A DNA stretch of 23,831 nucleotides, taken from NCBI GenBank assembly GCA_046542995.1, contig JBKHAH010000052.1, forward strand, positions 1 to 23,831. Reading direction: 5' to 3'. This DNA comes from Perlabentimonas sp046542995 (GTDB taxonomy: Bacteria > Bacteroidota > Bacteroidia > Bacteroidales > Tenuifilaceae). Within the stretch, counting starts at the first letter, position 1. Every line of letters begins with the position of its first letter. Under the pieces are notes generated by a model. That model was not told the DNA's origin, did no database searches, and worked only from the letters and a program-made list of their open reading frames with translations. The position numbers were made by a program, and so were the translations under genes. Shown here in pieces: positions 1 to 7,965 of this stretch.

Positions 1-1
1 A

Positions 2-67
2 TTCAATTATAAAAAATTACCCATTCTCGAACAAACACCTGTTATTCATGTTAATTATACAGAATAA
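2..67 (+). CDS. C-terminal end of an unidentified upstream gene (partial)
   Basis: An open frame enters from the left edge of the window and stops with TAA at 65-67. The 21 visible codons give a protein-like tail (it includes LPILEQTPVIHVNYTE). I do not recognise the family. The 21 bases between this stop and the ATG of the E2 gene leave room for cotranscription. The call rests only on the frame being open to the window edge and on the plausible composition of the tail, so it could be chance. Confidence 0.35.
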   Translation, partial: FNYKKLPILEQTPVIHVNYTE

Positions 68-88
68 ATTCCAATAAATTTAAATGAT

Positions 89-1354
89 ATGTTTGAGATA
101 AAAATGCCAAAAATGGGCGAGAGCGTTGAGCAGGCAACTATCACCAAATGGTTTGTAAAGGAAGGTGATGTAGTTGAAGAGGATGACAACCTGCTTGAGA
201 TTGCCACTGATAAGGTTGATTCTGAGATACCTTCGCCAGTAGCTGGTACCATAAAAAAGATTCTGTTTAAAGAGGATGAGTTGGTGCCAGTTGGAGAGGT
301 GGTTGCAATTATTGATACCGAAGATGAATCTGACTCAGAAAGCCATGAGGAGACAGAAAAACCTCAGCATTCTGAAAATGCTGATGAAAAAAAGCAGAAA
401 AAAGATGACGAAATAGTTGATCAGCCGGAGATTAATTCTACTAACAATCGGTTTTATAGCCCGTTAGTAAAGAGTATTGCCGAGAAGGAAAATATTAGTC
501 AGGAAACCCTAGATGAAATTGAAGGAACAGGCAATGATGGGCGTGTAAGAAAAGAAGACATTCTTAGCTTCATTAAATCATCCAGCGGGAAAGCTGCTGC
601 AAAAAGTGAAAGTAAAGAGCAGACCGTTCAAGCCTCCGTTAGTGCAGGCGATGAGATTATAGAGATGGGGCGTATGCGCAAGCTTATAGCTGACCATATG
701 GTTATGTCCAAACAAACATCGCCGCATGTTACAAATATGGTGGAGGCTGATGTGACCGCCTTAGTTAAATGGCGCACAATGATGAAGGATACCTATAAGG
801 ATAAATACAAGGTAAAACTCACCTATATGCCTGTTTTTACCGAGGCGGTAGCACGTGCCTTGCGCGACTTCCCTATGGTTAACTCCTCGCTAAACGGTGA
901 TAAGATAATTGTTAAAGGCAAAGTGAACATAGGTATTGCTGTAGCCAAACCCGATGGTAATTTAATAGTACCTGTTGTTCGCGATGCTGATAAGTATAAC
1001 ATACCAGGGCTTGCCGCTACCATTAATAATTTGGCTGATGCAGCACGAAACAACAAACTCTCTACTGATGATATTCAGGAAGGAACGTTTTCCATTACAA
1101 ATTTTGGTACATTCCGTAATGTAATGGGCACACCCATTATTTCGCAACCACAGGTTGCCATATTAGCAACAGGAACTATTGAGAAAAAGCCTGCTGTTGT
1201 TGAAACGGAGCATGGTGATATTATTGTACCAAGACATAAAATGTTTTTGAGCCTCTCGTATGACCATCGAATAATTGATGGTGCGCTTGGCGGTGCATTT
1301 TTAAGGAAAGTAGCAGACTATCTTGAGCAGTTCGATGCCAACAGACAGGTGTAA
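89..1354 (+). CDS. 2-oxoacid dehydrogenase E2 (dihydrolipoyl acyltransferase)
   Basis: This is the core acyltransferase of a 2-oxoacid dehydrogenase complex. It moves the acyl group from lipoyl-lysine to CoA in the cytoplasm. The 421-residue protein has the full E2 layout. A lipoyl domain covers about residues 1-77, with the lipoylated lysine K42 in the motif ATDKVDSE. An acidic and lysine-rich linker covers about 78-120. A peripheral subunit-binding domain lies at about 123-162 (YSPLVKSIA to GRVRKEDIL). The catalytic domain runs from about 190 to the end, with active-site H393 and D397 in DHRIIDG. The ATG at 89 starts directly at the lipoyl domain, so the start is secure. The fused E1 gene follows 64 bases downstream and is the natural partner. 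Whether the substrate is pyruvate or a branched-chain 2-oxoacid cannot be read by eye. No E3 (lipoamide dehydrogenase) gene is in the window. Confidence 0.95.
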   Translation: MFEIKMPKMGESVEQATITKWFVKEGDVVEEDDNLLEIATDKVDSEIPSPVAGTIKKILFKEDELVPVGEVVAIIDTEDESDSESHEETEKPQHSENADEKKQKKDDEIVDQPEINSTNNRFYSPLVKSIAEKENISQETLDEIEGTGNDGRVRKEDILSFIKSSSGKAAAKSESKEQTVQASVSAGDEIIEMGRMRKLIADHMVMSKQTSPHVTNMVEADVTALVKWRTMMKDTYKDKYKVKLTYMPVFTEAVARALRDFPMVNSSLNGDKIIVKGKVNIGIAVAKPDGNLIVPVVRDADKYNIPGLAATINNLADAARNNKLSTDDIQEGTFSITNFGTFRNVMGTPIISQPQVAILATGTIEKKPAVVETEHGDIIVPRHKMFLSLSYDHRIIDGALGGAFLRKVADYLEQFDANRQV

Positions 1355-1418
1355 AACAGGGTAAGGTTTTGGTATTAAATGCTGACAAACAAATTACAAA
1401 CACATTAACTTAACAATA

Positions 1419-3473
1419 ATGACTTATACTAGAAGAAACGATAAACAGTTTGGTATTAAGCAAACTCCTAAAGAAAAACTCGAAGAGTGGTTTTACCTAC
1501 TTACATTAGGACGGGCACTAGATGAGCGAGCCCCTAATTACTTGAAACAAGCCATTGGATGGAGCTATCATGCACCCTATGCTGGTCATGATGGTATTCA
1601 GTTAGCCATTGGGCAGGTGTTCGATAAAAAAAACGATCATCTGTTTCCCTATTACAGGGATATGCTAACAGTACTATCGGCAGGCATGAGCGCTGAAGAG
1701 ATTATACTTAACGGAATATCAAAAGATACGGATCCATCTAGTGGTGGCAGGCACATGAGCAATCACTTTGCAAAAGCAGAGCTAAATATTCATAACTCAT
1801 CGAGCTGTACCGGCAACCATACCCAGCAGGCTTCAGGTGTTGGTAGAGCTTTTAAGAGATACAATCATAAAGGTGTTGTATTAAGCTCACAGGGCGAGTC
1901 ATCGGTTTCGGAGGGCTATGTTTACGAAGCCATAAATGGTGCGTCTAATGAGCAGCTACCGGTTGTTTTTGTTTTTCAGGATAATGGCTATGGAATTTCT
2001 GTTCCCAAAGAGGATCAAACAGCAAACCGTAAGGTTGCAAACAATTTTTCAGGATTTAAAAATCTGAAGATCTTCCATTGCAACGGAAAGGATGTTTTTG
2101 ACTCCATGAATACCATGGCGGAAGCTAAAAAGTGGTCTGTTGATAACCAAAAACCATCTATTGTTCAGGCTAACTGTGTTCGTATTCATTCGCACTCAAA
2201 CTCTGATAGGCATGAACTATACAGGGATAAAGGAGAGATGGGGTATGTTGAATGGGCTGATCCGCTGGCAAAGTACCGCCGTATGCTCATAAAATACGAA
2301 CGATTCACTGAGGATGAGCTTACTGTCGTTGAAGAGAAGGTGAAGAAGGAGGTTAAGGCTGCCCATAAGGTTGCAATGGCTGCACCCGATCCCAGTCCAG
2401 ATTCAATACATAAATTTGTTCTACCAGATCCTTACATACCCCAGAAGTTTAAGGAAGGTACACATAACGAGAAGGGAGAATCTAAAAAATTTATTGAGGC
2501 GTTAAATACTACATTAAAGGAGGAGTTTAGAAATAATCCTGACACATATATGTGGGGGCAGGATATGGCCAACAAGGAAAAGGGTGGAATATTTAACGTA
2601 TCAAAAGGGATGCAGCAAGAATTTGGCAAGGATAGGATCTTTAATGGCCCAATTGCTGAAGACTATATTCTTGGTACAGCCAACGGCATGAGCCGTTTCT
2701 CGGATAAGATACGCGTTGTCGTTGAAGGTGCAGAGTTTGCCGATTACTTCTGGCCAGCCATGGAGCAGTACGTTGATTCATCTCATGATTACTGGAGAAG
2801 CAATGGGAAGTTTGTACCCAATGTAACCATCCGACTTGCGAGCGGTGGTTATATTGGAGGTGGATTGTACCATTCGCAAACCATTGAGGGCGCATTATCA
2901 ACAATACCTGGTGTGCGTATTGTATATCCATCGTTTGCCGATGATGCAGCAGGTTTGCTTCGTACCAGCATCCGATCGAAAGGCATGACACTTTTTCTGG
3001 AACCCAAGGCTCTTTACAACTCACCAAAAGCAGCAACACCAATTCCCGATGATTTTGAAGTGCCCTTTGGTAAAGCAAGAATTAGGCGGGAAGGCGAAGA
3101 TATGTCCATTATTACTTTTGGTAACACAACCCACATGTGCTTGGAAGTAGCTAATAAATTGGCCGATGAGCATGGGGTTAGCGCCGAGGTGGTTGATATA
3201 CGCTCAATTGTTCCTCTTGATACAGATACCATTTTAGAGTCAGTAAGAAAGACAAGCAGGGTGCTGGTAGTTCATGAGGATAAGATTTTTGCCGGATTTG
3301 GCGGAGAAATTGCAGCAATAATAGCAGAGCAGGCTTTTGAAAGCCTCGATGGCCCAGTGAAAAGGGTAGGGGCAACCTTTACACCGGTTGGATTTAACCG
3401 AATTTTGGAAGGAGCAATACTACCCAATACGGAGAAAATTTATAATGCTGCTGTAGATCTTGCAAACTATTAG
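1419..3473 (+). CDS. Fused E1 alpha/beta 2-oxoacid dehydrogenase
   Basis: This thiamine-diphosphate enzyme decarboxylates a 2-oxoacid and acylates the lipoyl group of E2. The 684 residues equal one E1 alpha plus one E1 beta, a fusion common in Bacteroidota. The alpha half is about residues 20-330. Its ThDP/Mg region runs from QGESS (158-162) to QDNGYGIS (D188, N189), with the usual spacing of about 30 residues, although the family's GDG or GEG reads GES here. A linker of about 25 residues leads to the beta half from about 355, with GPIAED, the YHSQT segment (H485) matching the catalytic histidine region of E1 beta, and a transketolase-like C-terminal domain from about 560. The upstream E2 gene makes the role clear. 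The branched-chain-like YHSQ does not settle specificity. The start ATG has no clear Shine-Dalgarno, as is normal here. Confidence 0.93.
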   Translation: MTYTRRNDKQFGIKQTPKEKLEEWFYLLTLGRALDERAPNYLKQAIGWSYHAPYAGHDGIQLAIGQVFDKKNDHLFPYYRDMLTVLSAGMSAEEIILNGISKDTDPSSGGRHMSNHFAKAELNIHNSSSCTGNHTQQASGVGRAFKRYNHKGVVLSSQGESSVSEGYVYEAINGASNEQLPVVFVFQDNGYGISVPKEDQTANRKVANNFSGFKNLKIFHCNGKDVFDSMNTMAEAKKWSVDNQKPSIVQANCVRIHSHSNSDRHELYRDKGEMGYVEWADPLAKYRRMLIKYERFTEDELTVVEEKVKKEVKAAHKVAMAAPDPSPDSIHKFVLPDPYIPQKFKEGTHNEKGESKKFIEALNTTLKEEFRNNPDTYMWGQDMANKEKGGIFNVSKGMQQEFGKDRIFNGPIAEDYILGTANGMSRFSDKIRVVVEGAEFADYFWPAMEQYVDSSHDYWRSNGKFVPNVTIRLASGGYIGGGLYHSQTIEGALSTIPGVRIVYPSFADDAAGLLRTSIRSKGMTLFLEPKALYNSPKAATPIPDDFEVPFGKARIRREGEDMSIITFGNTTHMCLEVANKLADEHGVSAEVVDIRSIVPLDTDTILESVRKTSRVLVVHEDKIFAGFGGEIAAIIAEQAFESLDGPVKRVGATFTPVGFNRILEGAILPNTEKIYNAAVDLANY

Positions 3474-3505
3474 AATTACTTTAATTACAAACAAATAATT
3501 TAGCC

Positions 3506-4000
3506 ATGAAAATTGCATTAATATATAGCCACAAGTCGAATAAAACATCTCAAGTGGCAAAATTGATAAATGATTTTTCAAAATCGAAGGGTATTGACAA
3601 CTTAGATAATGAGGAGATACACCCAAAGAAGTTGGAAGATTATGACCTTTTGATAATTGGAGCACCAACATGGTTTGATGGTGAACTTCCACCATACTGG
3701 GACGAGATGGTGCCTGCATTAGAGGATTTAAACCTCAAGGGAAAAGATGTTGCCATTTTTGGGAATGGCGATCAGGTTAAGTATCCTGAGAATTTTGGAG
3801 ATGCTGTGGGGCTTCTTGCTGAGGTGTTTGAAAGTGCAGGAGCGAAAATTGTAGGTCAAACATCGTCAGATGGTTATAGTTTTGAGTCGTCTAAAGCTTT
3901 AAGGAAAGAAAAGTTTCTTGGGTTGATATTAGACTTTGAGAATCAGCAGAAAAAAAACAAGGAAAGGGTTAAGAATTGGGTCAAAGAAATTGGCCTTTGA
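3506..4000 (+). CDS. Flavodoxin
   Basis: This is a small FMN-binding electron carrier of the cytoplasm, 164 residues, the size of long-chain flavodoxins. The flavodoxin core is visible: an N-terminal beta strand IALIYS and phosphate-loop region, the GAPTWFDGELPPYWD segment whose tryptophan would stack on the flavin, and the GNGDQVKYPENFGDA segment with the second aromatic flavin contact. The first loop reads SHKSNKTSQ rather than the usual T/S-x-T-G-x-T, keeping small polar residues but lacking the glycine. The gene starts 32 bases after the E1 gene on the same strand, so it may be cotranscribed. That would fit a redox link, but it is inference. Redox partners are not visible. Confidence 0.88.
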   Translation: MKIALIYSHKSNKTSQVAKLINDFSKSKGIDNLDNEEIHPKKLEDYDLLIIGAPTWFDGELPPYWDEMVPALEDLNLKGKDVAIFGNGDQVKYPENFGDAVGLLAEVFESAGAKIVGQTSSDGYSFESSKALRKEKFLGLILDFENQQKKNKERVKNWVKEIGL

Positions 4001-4062
4001 TACTTCCTCTGAATTTTTGCTGTTTTTACTTCTAAAAAGTTATTATAATTTGCCATAACAGG

Positions 4063-4094
4063 TTTGCTTATTCATAACTTTAGTTGTAAATTTG
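4063..4094 (+). promoter_or_regulatory. Bacteroidota-type promoter for the SiaC-like cassette
   Basis: TTTG at 4063-4066 and TAAATTTG at 4087-4094 are separated by exactly 20 bases, an exact match to the Bacteroidota primary sigma consensus (TTTG or TTG at -33, TAnnTTTG at -7). Transcription would start near 4100, leaving a leader of about 45 bases before the ATG at 4148. It implies that the three SiaC-like genes can be expressed apart from the upstream dehydrogenase genes. Confidence 0.7.
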
Positions 4095-4147
4095 TTTATG
4101 GAGAAAAAATATTTGAAAATCCAAAATAATTTTAACCTAATTGCAAA

Positions 4148-4537
4148 ATGGAAGTACTAAGCATTAAGGGAACGCATGAAACTCCTGAAGTTCTCTTCGA
4201 TAAGGAAAAGGGTGAGTTTTCAATATCCGGAAAATCATTACCTGAAGATGTGAAAGAGTTTTATAGCCCGCTTATTAAATGGCTTGAAGATTATGTTGCC
4301 TCACCAAATCCTGAAACGGTTTTTAAAATTAAGATGGACTATTTTAATACGGCCTCGTCAAAAATGATACTAGAGATTTTTGAGAAAATTAAAGAACTGC
4401 ATGATGTAGGGAGAAAAGTAGCAATTGATTGGTACTATCAGGATGACGATGAAGATATGCAGGATGCTGGTGAGGATTACGCTGATATTGTAGAAATTCC
4501 TTTTAATTTTATTAGTTATCAGCCAATATCTGAATAG
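4148..4537 (+). CDS. SiaC-family (DUF1987) regulatory phosphoprotein, copy 1
   Basis: This is a small single-domain cytoplasmic regulator of 129 residues. The SiaC/DUF1987 family is recognised from the N-terminal strand with TPEV, the GKSLPEDVKEFY turn and the YFNTASSKMIL motif. In Pseudomonas aeruginosa SiaC, T68 is phosphorylated by the kinase SiaB and dephosphorylated by the PP2C phosphatase SiaA, and unphosphorylated SiaC activates the diguanylate cyclase SiaD. Here the motif threonine is also residue 68, so the switch site appears intact. It is the first of three tandem paralogs, followed after 34 bases by copy 2. The C-terminal half is strongly acidic (DDDEDMQDAGEDYAD). What it controls in this organism is unknown, and no SiaA, SiaB or SiaD gene is adjacent. 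Confidence 0.85.
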   Translation: MEVLSIKGTHETPEVLFDKEKGEFSISGKSLPEDVKEFYSPLIKWLEDYVASPNPETVFKIKMDYFNTASSKMILEIFEKIKELHDVGRKVAIDWYYQDDDEDMQDAGEDYADIVEIPFNFISYQPISE

Positions 4538-4571
4538 GGTTGGTGTTTTTTTTTATTAAACCATTAATTAA

Positions 4572-4952
4572 ATGGATATTATTGATATTGCCCCAACGGA
4601 AATTACGCCACGGGTATATTTAAATAAAGAAACTGACGATTTTTTAATTGAGGGGAAGAGTTTACCCGAAGATGTGAAGAGTTTTTATAATCCTTTAATT
4701 GAGTGGTTTGATGAGTATCGAGCTGCGCCAAATCAGAATACCCACTTGGTGCTCGATTTCGATTATTTTAATACCGCCTCATCAAAAATGATTTTAATAA
4801 TTCTTTCAAAAGTTAGAGAGATATATAAATCGGGTAATTTGGTGGAGGTGACATGGAAATATCCACAGTTCGATGCCGAACTCGAAGAGGCAGGGGAAGA
4901 GTTTTCGGATTTGTTGAATATACCATTCAACTTTATTCCCAAAGTTGAATAA
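4572..4952 (+). CDS. SiaC-family (DUF1987) regulatory phosphoprotein, copy 2
   Basis: This 126-residue paralog is collinear with copy 1. The same features recur: TPRV near the N-terminus, GKSLPEDVKSFYNPLIEW, and DYFNTASSKMIL with T68 at the position phosphorylated in SiaC. The pair of T68 sites, the identical GKSLPEDVK stretch and the acidic EEAGEEFSDLLNIPFNF tail show a tandem duplication. The residues after the motif differ (ILSKVREIYKSGNLVEVTW against a different helix in copy 1), so the two may bind different partners. That is inference. The next gene begins 16 bases downstream. Confidence 0.85.
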   Translation: MDIIDIAPTEITPRVYLNKETDDFLIEGKSLPEDVKSFYNPLIEWFDEYRAAPNQNTHLVLDFDYFNTASSKMILIILSKVREIYKSGNLVEVTWKYPQFDAELEEAGEEFSDLLNIPFNFIPKVE

Positions 4953-4968
4953 ACCATAATAATTCACT

Positions 4969-5370
4969 ATGAAAAAGTTACATATTAAACCAAGAAAGGA
5001 TTCCCCCGAGATTGTTTTTGACCCCGTTAAGGGAGTTTTTACAATTAAAGGTATTTGTCATCCAGAGAATGTAACAAAGTTTTTTGAGCCAGTAATGGCT
5101 TGGCTTGACGATTATAAGACTTATTTAAAAAAGACTAGTGCTATTAAGGAACTAAAAGTTATCTTCTTTTTCCGATATTTTAATTCTGCTACATATAAGT
5201 ACCTAATTACATTGCTGCAAAAAATTAACGAGTACACGGAAGTTGGTGTTTCAATATTTGTAGAATGGTATTACGAAACGGATGATGAAGAGATGAGGGA
5301 GTCTGGCGAAGAACTATTTGAGTTCAGCGGGTTAGAAATCCCTCATAAGTGTATTGAATCGGATTTTTAG
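4969..5370 (+). CDS. SiaC-family (DUF1987) protein, divergent copy 3
   Basis: This is the third and most divergent SiaC-like paralog, 133 residues. The fold signature is kept: SPEIVFDPVKGVFTIKG, then HPENVTKFFEPVMAWLDDY, then the motif region YFNSATYKYL, and an acidic tail (ETDDEEMRESGEELFEF). The phospho-acceptor position is serine (S73) rather than threonine, and the following TASSK is SATYK. About five extra residues (around 53-58, LKKTSA) sit before the central strand. The short 16-base gap to copy 2 supports one transcript for all three. It could still be phosphorylated on serine, or it could have become a constitutive binder. The sequence does not decide this. Confidence 0.8.
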   Translation: MKKLHIKPRKDSPEIVFDPVKGVFTIKGICHPENVTKFFEPVMAWLDDYKTYLKKTSAIKELKVIFFFRYFNSATYKYLITLLQKINEYTEVGVSIFVEWYYETDDEEMRESGEELFEFSGLEIPHKCIESDF

Positions 5371-5397
5371 CGCTTTTTTCGTTTAGTAAAGATACAT

Positions 5398-5424
5398 TGG
5401 GGTGCTCTCTTTTGAGGTACCCCA
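5398..5424. terminator. Possible hairpin between convergent genes
   Basis: The arms TGGGGTGCT (5398-5406) and GGTACCCCA (5416-5424) form a stem of about nine pairs, including two G-T wobbles, around a nine-base loop. It sits between the stop of the third SiaC-like gene and the stop of the convergent sensor gene. There is no run of T after it on either strand, so it is a weak candidate for a two-way terminator. Confidence 0.35.
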
Positions 5425-5438
5425 GTTAACTATGTGGA

Positions 5439-7790
5439 TTACTTCTTTTTTCTTTTGCTCTTTGTCGATTCGTCATCATCGATAAAATCGGTGATGTTAT
5501 GCGCAATTTTGAGTACCTTAATTACTTTATGATTTTCATTAAATATTGGTGAGTATGTTTCAATAAAAGTGTAAACATTGCCGCCTAGTTTAACTTTACT
5601 TGTTTCCTTTTTAATGTTTCCTTTTATTAAGGTATCCCAAAAGTTGTTGTATTCTTCCAGCTGCTTTTCATCCAAAAGCAGGTTGTCTGCATGGTGTGTG
5701 CCAATAATTTGGCTGGCCGACTGGTTGGTTAGCTGTAGGTACGCATCGTTAACGGAAATTACCTTGCCCTTTTCATCGTACTCAATTACGTAACTCGATG
5801 CATTTAATGCATTAATCAGACTCTCCATTTCGGCAGTTTTACGTGCAGCCTCCTCTTGCGTAGCTTGAAGTTCCTCCATGTTTTGACGCATCTCTTCCTC
5901 TTGCGATGCAAGCTCCTCTGATTTAATTTTCGACTCCTCTAGAAGTTTAACTGTTTTAAGGTTTATTTTAACTGTAGAGATTGTGGCGGCAATGCTTTCG
6001 CCAATCTTCTCAACAAAATCAATAATATGCCTAGCAAATACTTCTAAGCTTGCCAACTCAATTACGCCATAAACCACATCGTTAAGTTTAAGAGGAACCA
6101 GGAGCAGGCTTCTTGGATTGTCATAACCAAGACCTGATCCTATCTGAACATAGTCATCGGGAATATCTGTTAAAAATATGGTTTCCATCTCCTGTGCGCA
6201 CCTGCCAACCAGCCCTTCGCCTTTCTCCATGCGTTTGTCAATATGTTTCCTTCGCTCGTATGCATAAGATGCTACTAATTCAAAATGAATATCCTCCTTG
6301 TTATCATCGTTATATAAGAATAATGCGCCAATATTTGCATCTACATATTTTACAAGATTGCTTATTAATTGGTAGGAAAACTCTTCCATGTTATCGTTGT
6401 TTTGCCTAAGTATTTCAGCAAATTTTGCCATGCCTGAAGTTGCCCAGTTAATTTTGTCATCCTCAAGTTTTCTTAGCTCTTCCTGCTCTTTTGCGTGAAT
6501 TAAGCTTTTACGCATTTCAAGCAACGATTCACCAAGCATGTCGTTATCACTAAGCTTTTTAAAATCAACTTTAAGATTTCCTTTGCCTATTTCATTTGCA
6601 AAACCAGATGTTTTGGAGAGTCCATCTATCAGCGTATTTATTGATTTGCTGATATCTTCTACCTCATCGCCCGTATGGGCGCTAAGTTTATCTTTAGAGT
6701 CAATTCTACCTAAAGCCAGCTTCCGTAGTACGTTCCTTGCTTTTGTTAATGGCACTGTAATGCTGTAGGCTATAAGCCAAAGTACAACAGCCAAAACTCC
6801 TAAGCCAATAAGGCTAAGTATTACTGAATTTCTTGAAACGGCTTTGGCTTCACTAACCAGAACGCTTGTAGGTACCTTTATGCCAAAAGACCAAGGGTTG
6901 TTCGTTTCACCAATTGGGATAGAAGCAAATGTGCTATAGTATTCCTGCCCGTCCAACGAATCTGTCATTACAAAAGAGAAATCTTTCCCGTTGAAAATTT
7001 TTTCTGTGATTTTAAACTGTTCATCTAAATACCCAAAATGATCAGCAAATTCATCACCAAGAAAGTCATCGTTTGGATGCCCCACAATAGTTCCATTGTG
7101 CGACAGCATAATAGAAAGGCTGTTTTCAAATGGTTGAATTGAATTAGTGATTGATTGGTAATGGGATAATTCTATATCAAGACCAAAAAGTCCTGCAAAA
7201 TTTCCGCTTGAATCTAAAAGCGGAACAGCTGTGCTCGATTCTAAAAGAAGGGGGCTGTCTTCTGTATAGGAAAACCAGTAAGGATCAATCATCGTCTCTT
7301 TCTTGGATAACTTCACGTTATGATAACCACTGCCAACATCATCCCCATCGGTATTTATAGTTTCCTCCTTGTATAATAAACTATCATTCTCTCTATAGTA
7401 TGTGTATCTATACCTGCCGTATGGGTTTGTATAAGTGCTGTCAAGCATGCTTATCTCCCAACTTCCCCAAACTGAAAGAATATCGGGGTTCTCAACTGCA
7501 ATCCCATGAATCATATCCACAAAGTATGGCACCCTTCTTTCCTGAGGCATGTTCTGAAAATCCCTAAAGGCATGAACCATGGTTCTAGAAATATCCATGT
7601 CTTTATTAAGGAAGTTACGAACCAGGTTGGCACTTTCTTTTGCTGTCAAATCAGCCTTTTCATATGCTTCACGGAGCGAAATATTATAAAGTTTCACTAC
7701 AAGATAACCCACCGTAATTGCATAAGCAATTGCAGTTATAAGTAAGATTGACAGCATTAATTTGCTCCTAATTTTTAACCTGATTCTCAT
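5439..7790 (-). CDS. Membrane sensor: Cache-HAMP-GAF-PAS, no enzymatic output domain
   Basis: This 783-residue inner-membrane sensor has a first transmembrane helix at about 9-31, an extracytoplasmic double-Cache-type region at about 35-315 (with the SVWGSWE and GIKVP segments typical of such sensors), a second transmembrane helix at about 320-343, a HAMP region from about 344 (ITVPLTKARNVLRKLALG to GDEVEDISKSINTLIDGL), a second HAMP-like stretch to about 430, a GAF domain at about 468-603, a coiled coil rich in Glu and Gln at about 605-653, and a PAS domain from about 655 to 765. The end is basic (KSKRKKK). I see no histidine kinase H box or ATPase, no GGDEF, EAL or PP2C motif and no methyl-accepting hairpin. 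It may therefore signal through protein contacts. It converges with the SiaC-like cassette, with 68 bases between the stop codons, so a functional link is plausible but unproven. Confidence 0.82.
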   Translation of the reverse strand: MRIRLKIRSKLMLSILLITAIAYAITVGYLVVKLYNISLREAYEKADLTAKESANLVRNFLNKDMDISRTMVHAFRDFQNMPQERRVPYFVDMIHGIAVENPDILSVWGSWEISMLDSTYTNPYGRYRYTYYRENDSLLYKEETINTDGDDVGSGYHNVKLSKKETMIDPYWFSYTEDSPLLLESSTAVPLLDSSGNFAGLFGLDIELSHYQSITNSIQPFENSLSIMLSHNGTIVGHPNDDFLGDEFADHFGYLDEQFKITEKIFNGKDFSFVMTDSLDGQEYYSTFASIPIGETNNPWSFGIKVPTSVLVSEAKAVSRNSVILSLIGLGVLAVVLWLIAYSITVPLTKARNVLRKLALGRIDSKDKLSAHTGDEVEDISKSINTLIDGLSKTSGFANEIGKGNLKVDFKKLSDNDMLGESLLEMRKSLIHAKEQEELRKLEDDKINWATSGMAKFAEILRQNNDNMEEFSYQLISNLVKYVDANIGALFLYNDDNKEDIHFELVASYAYERRKHIDKRMEKGEGLVGRCAQEMETIFLTDIPDDYVQIGSGLGYDNPRSLLLVPLKLNDVVYGVIELASLEVFARHIIDFVEKIGESIAATISTVKINLKTVKLLEESKIKSEELASQEEEMRQNMEELQATQEEAARKTAEMESLINALNASSYVIEYDEKGKVISVNDAYLQLTNQSASQIIGTHHADNLLLDEKQLEEYNNFWDTLIKGNIKKETSKVKLGGNVYTFIETYSPIFNENHKVIKVLKIAHNITDFIDDDESTKSKRKKK

Positions 7791-7965
7791 ATAGCTAGCT
7801 TTTCAGAAGATTTGAATACTTTTATTGAATAATCAATTAGCTTGTGAAAATACGGCATATTTTTTATTATCACAAACTATATTTCTTAAATATACTTGAT
7901 GTTCGGTTACCATTAAACGACTTAGGTAGTTGCGAGTCTAAAACAAAACTTAACATTTAAAAATT

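Noticed and set aside
2641..3078. Minus-strand open frame of 145 codons opposite the E1 beta region
   Set aside because: It lies wholly inside the strongly supported E1 gene and has the composition of a shadow frame (rich in His, Gln, Trp, Leu) with no domain.
4148..5370. The three similar small genes as toxin-antitoxin or phage-defence genes
   Set aside because: They carry the SiaC/DUF1987 motif, including the phospho-threonine region, which explains them better. No toxin, nuclease or mobile-element gene is near.
7861..7965. Promoter-like strings between the sensor and the M28 peptidase (TATACTTG; TATAGTTTG on the minus strand)
   Set aside because: Each misses the TAnnTTTG consensus by one base or one spacing step, and neither has a -33 partner.
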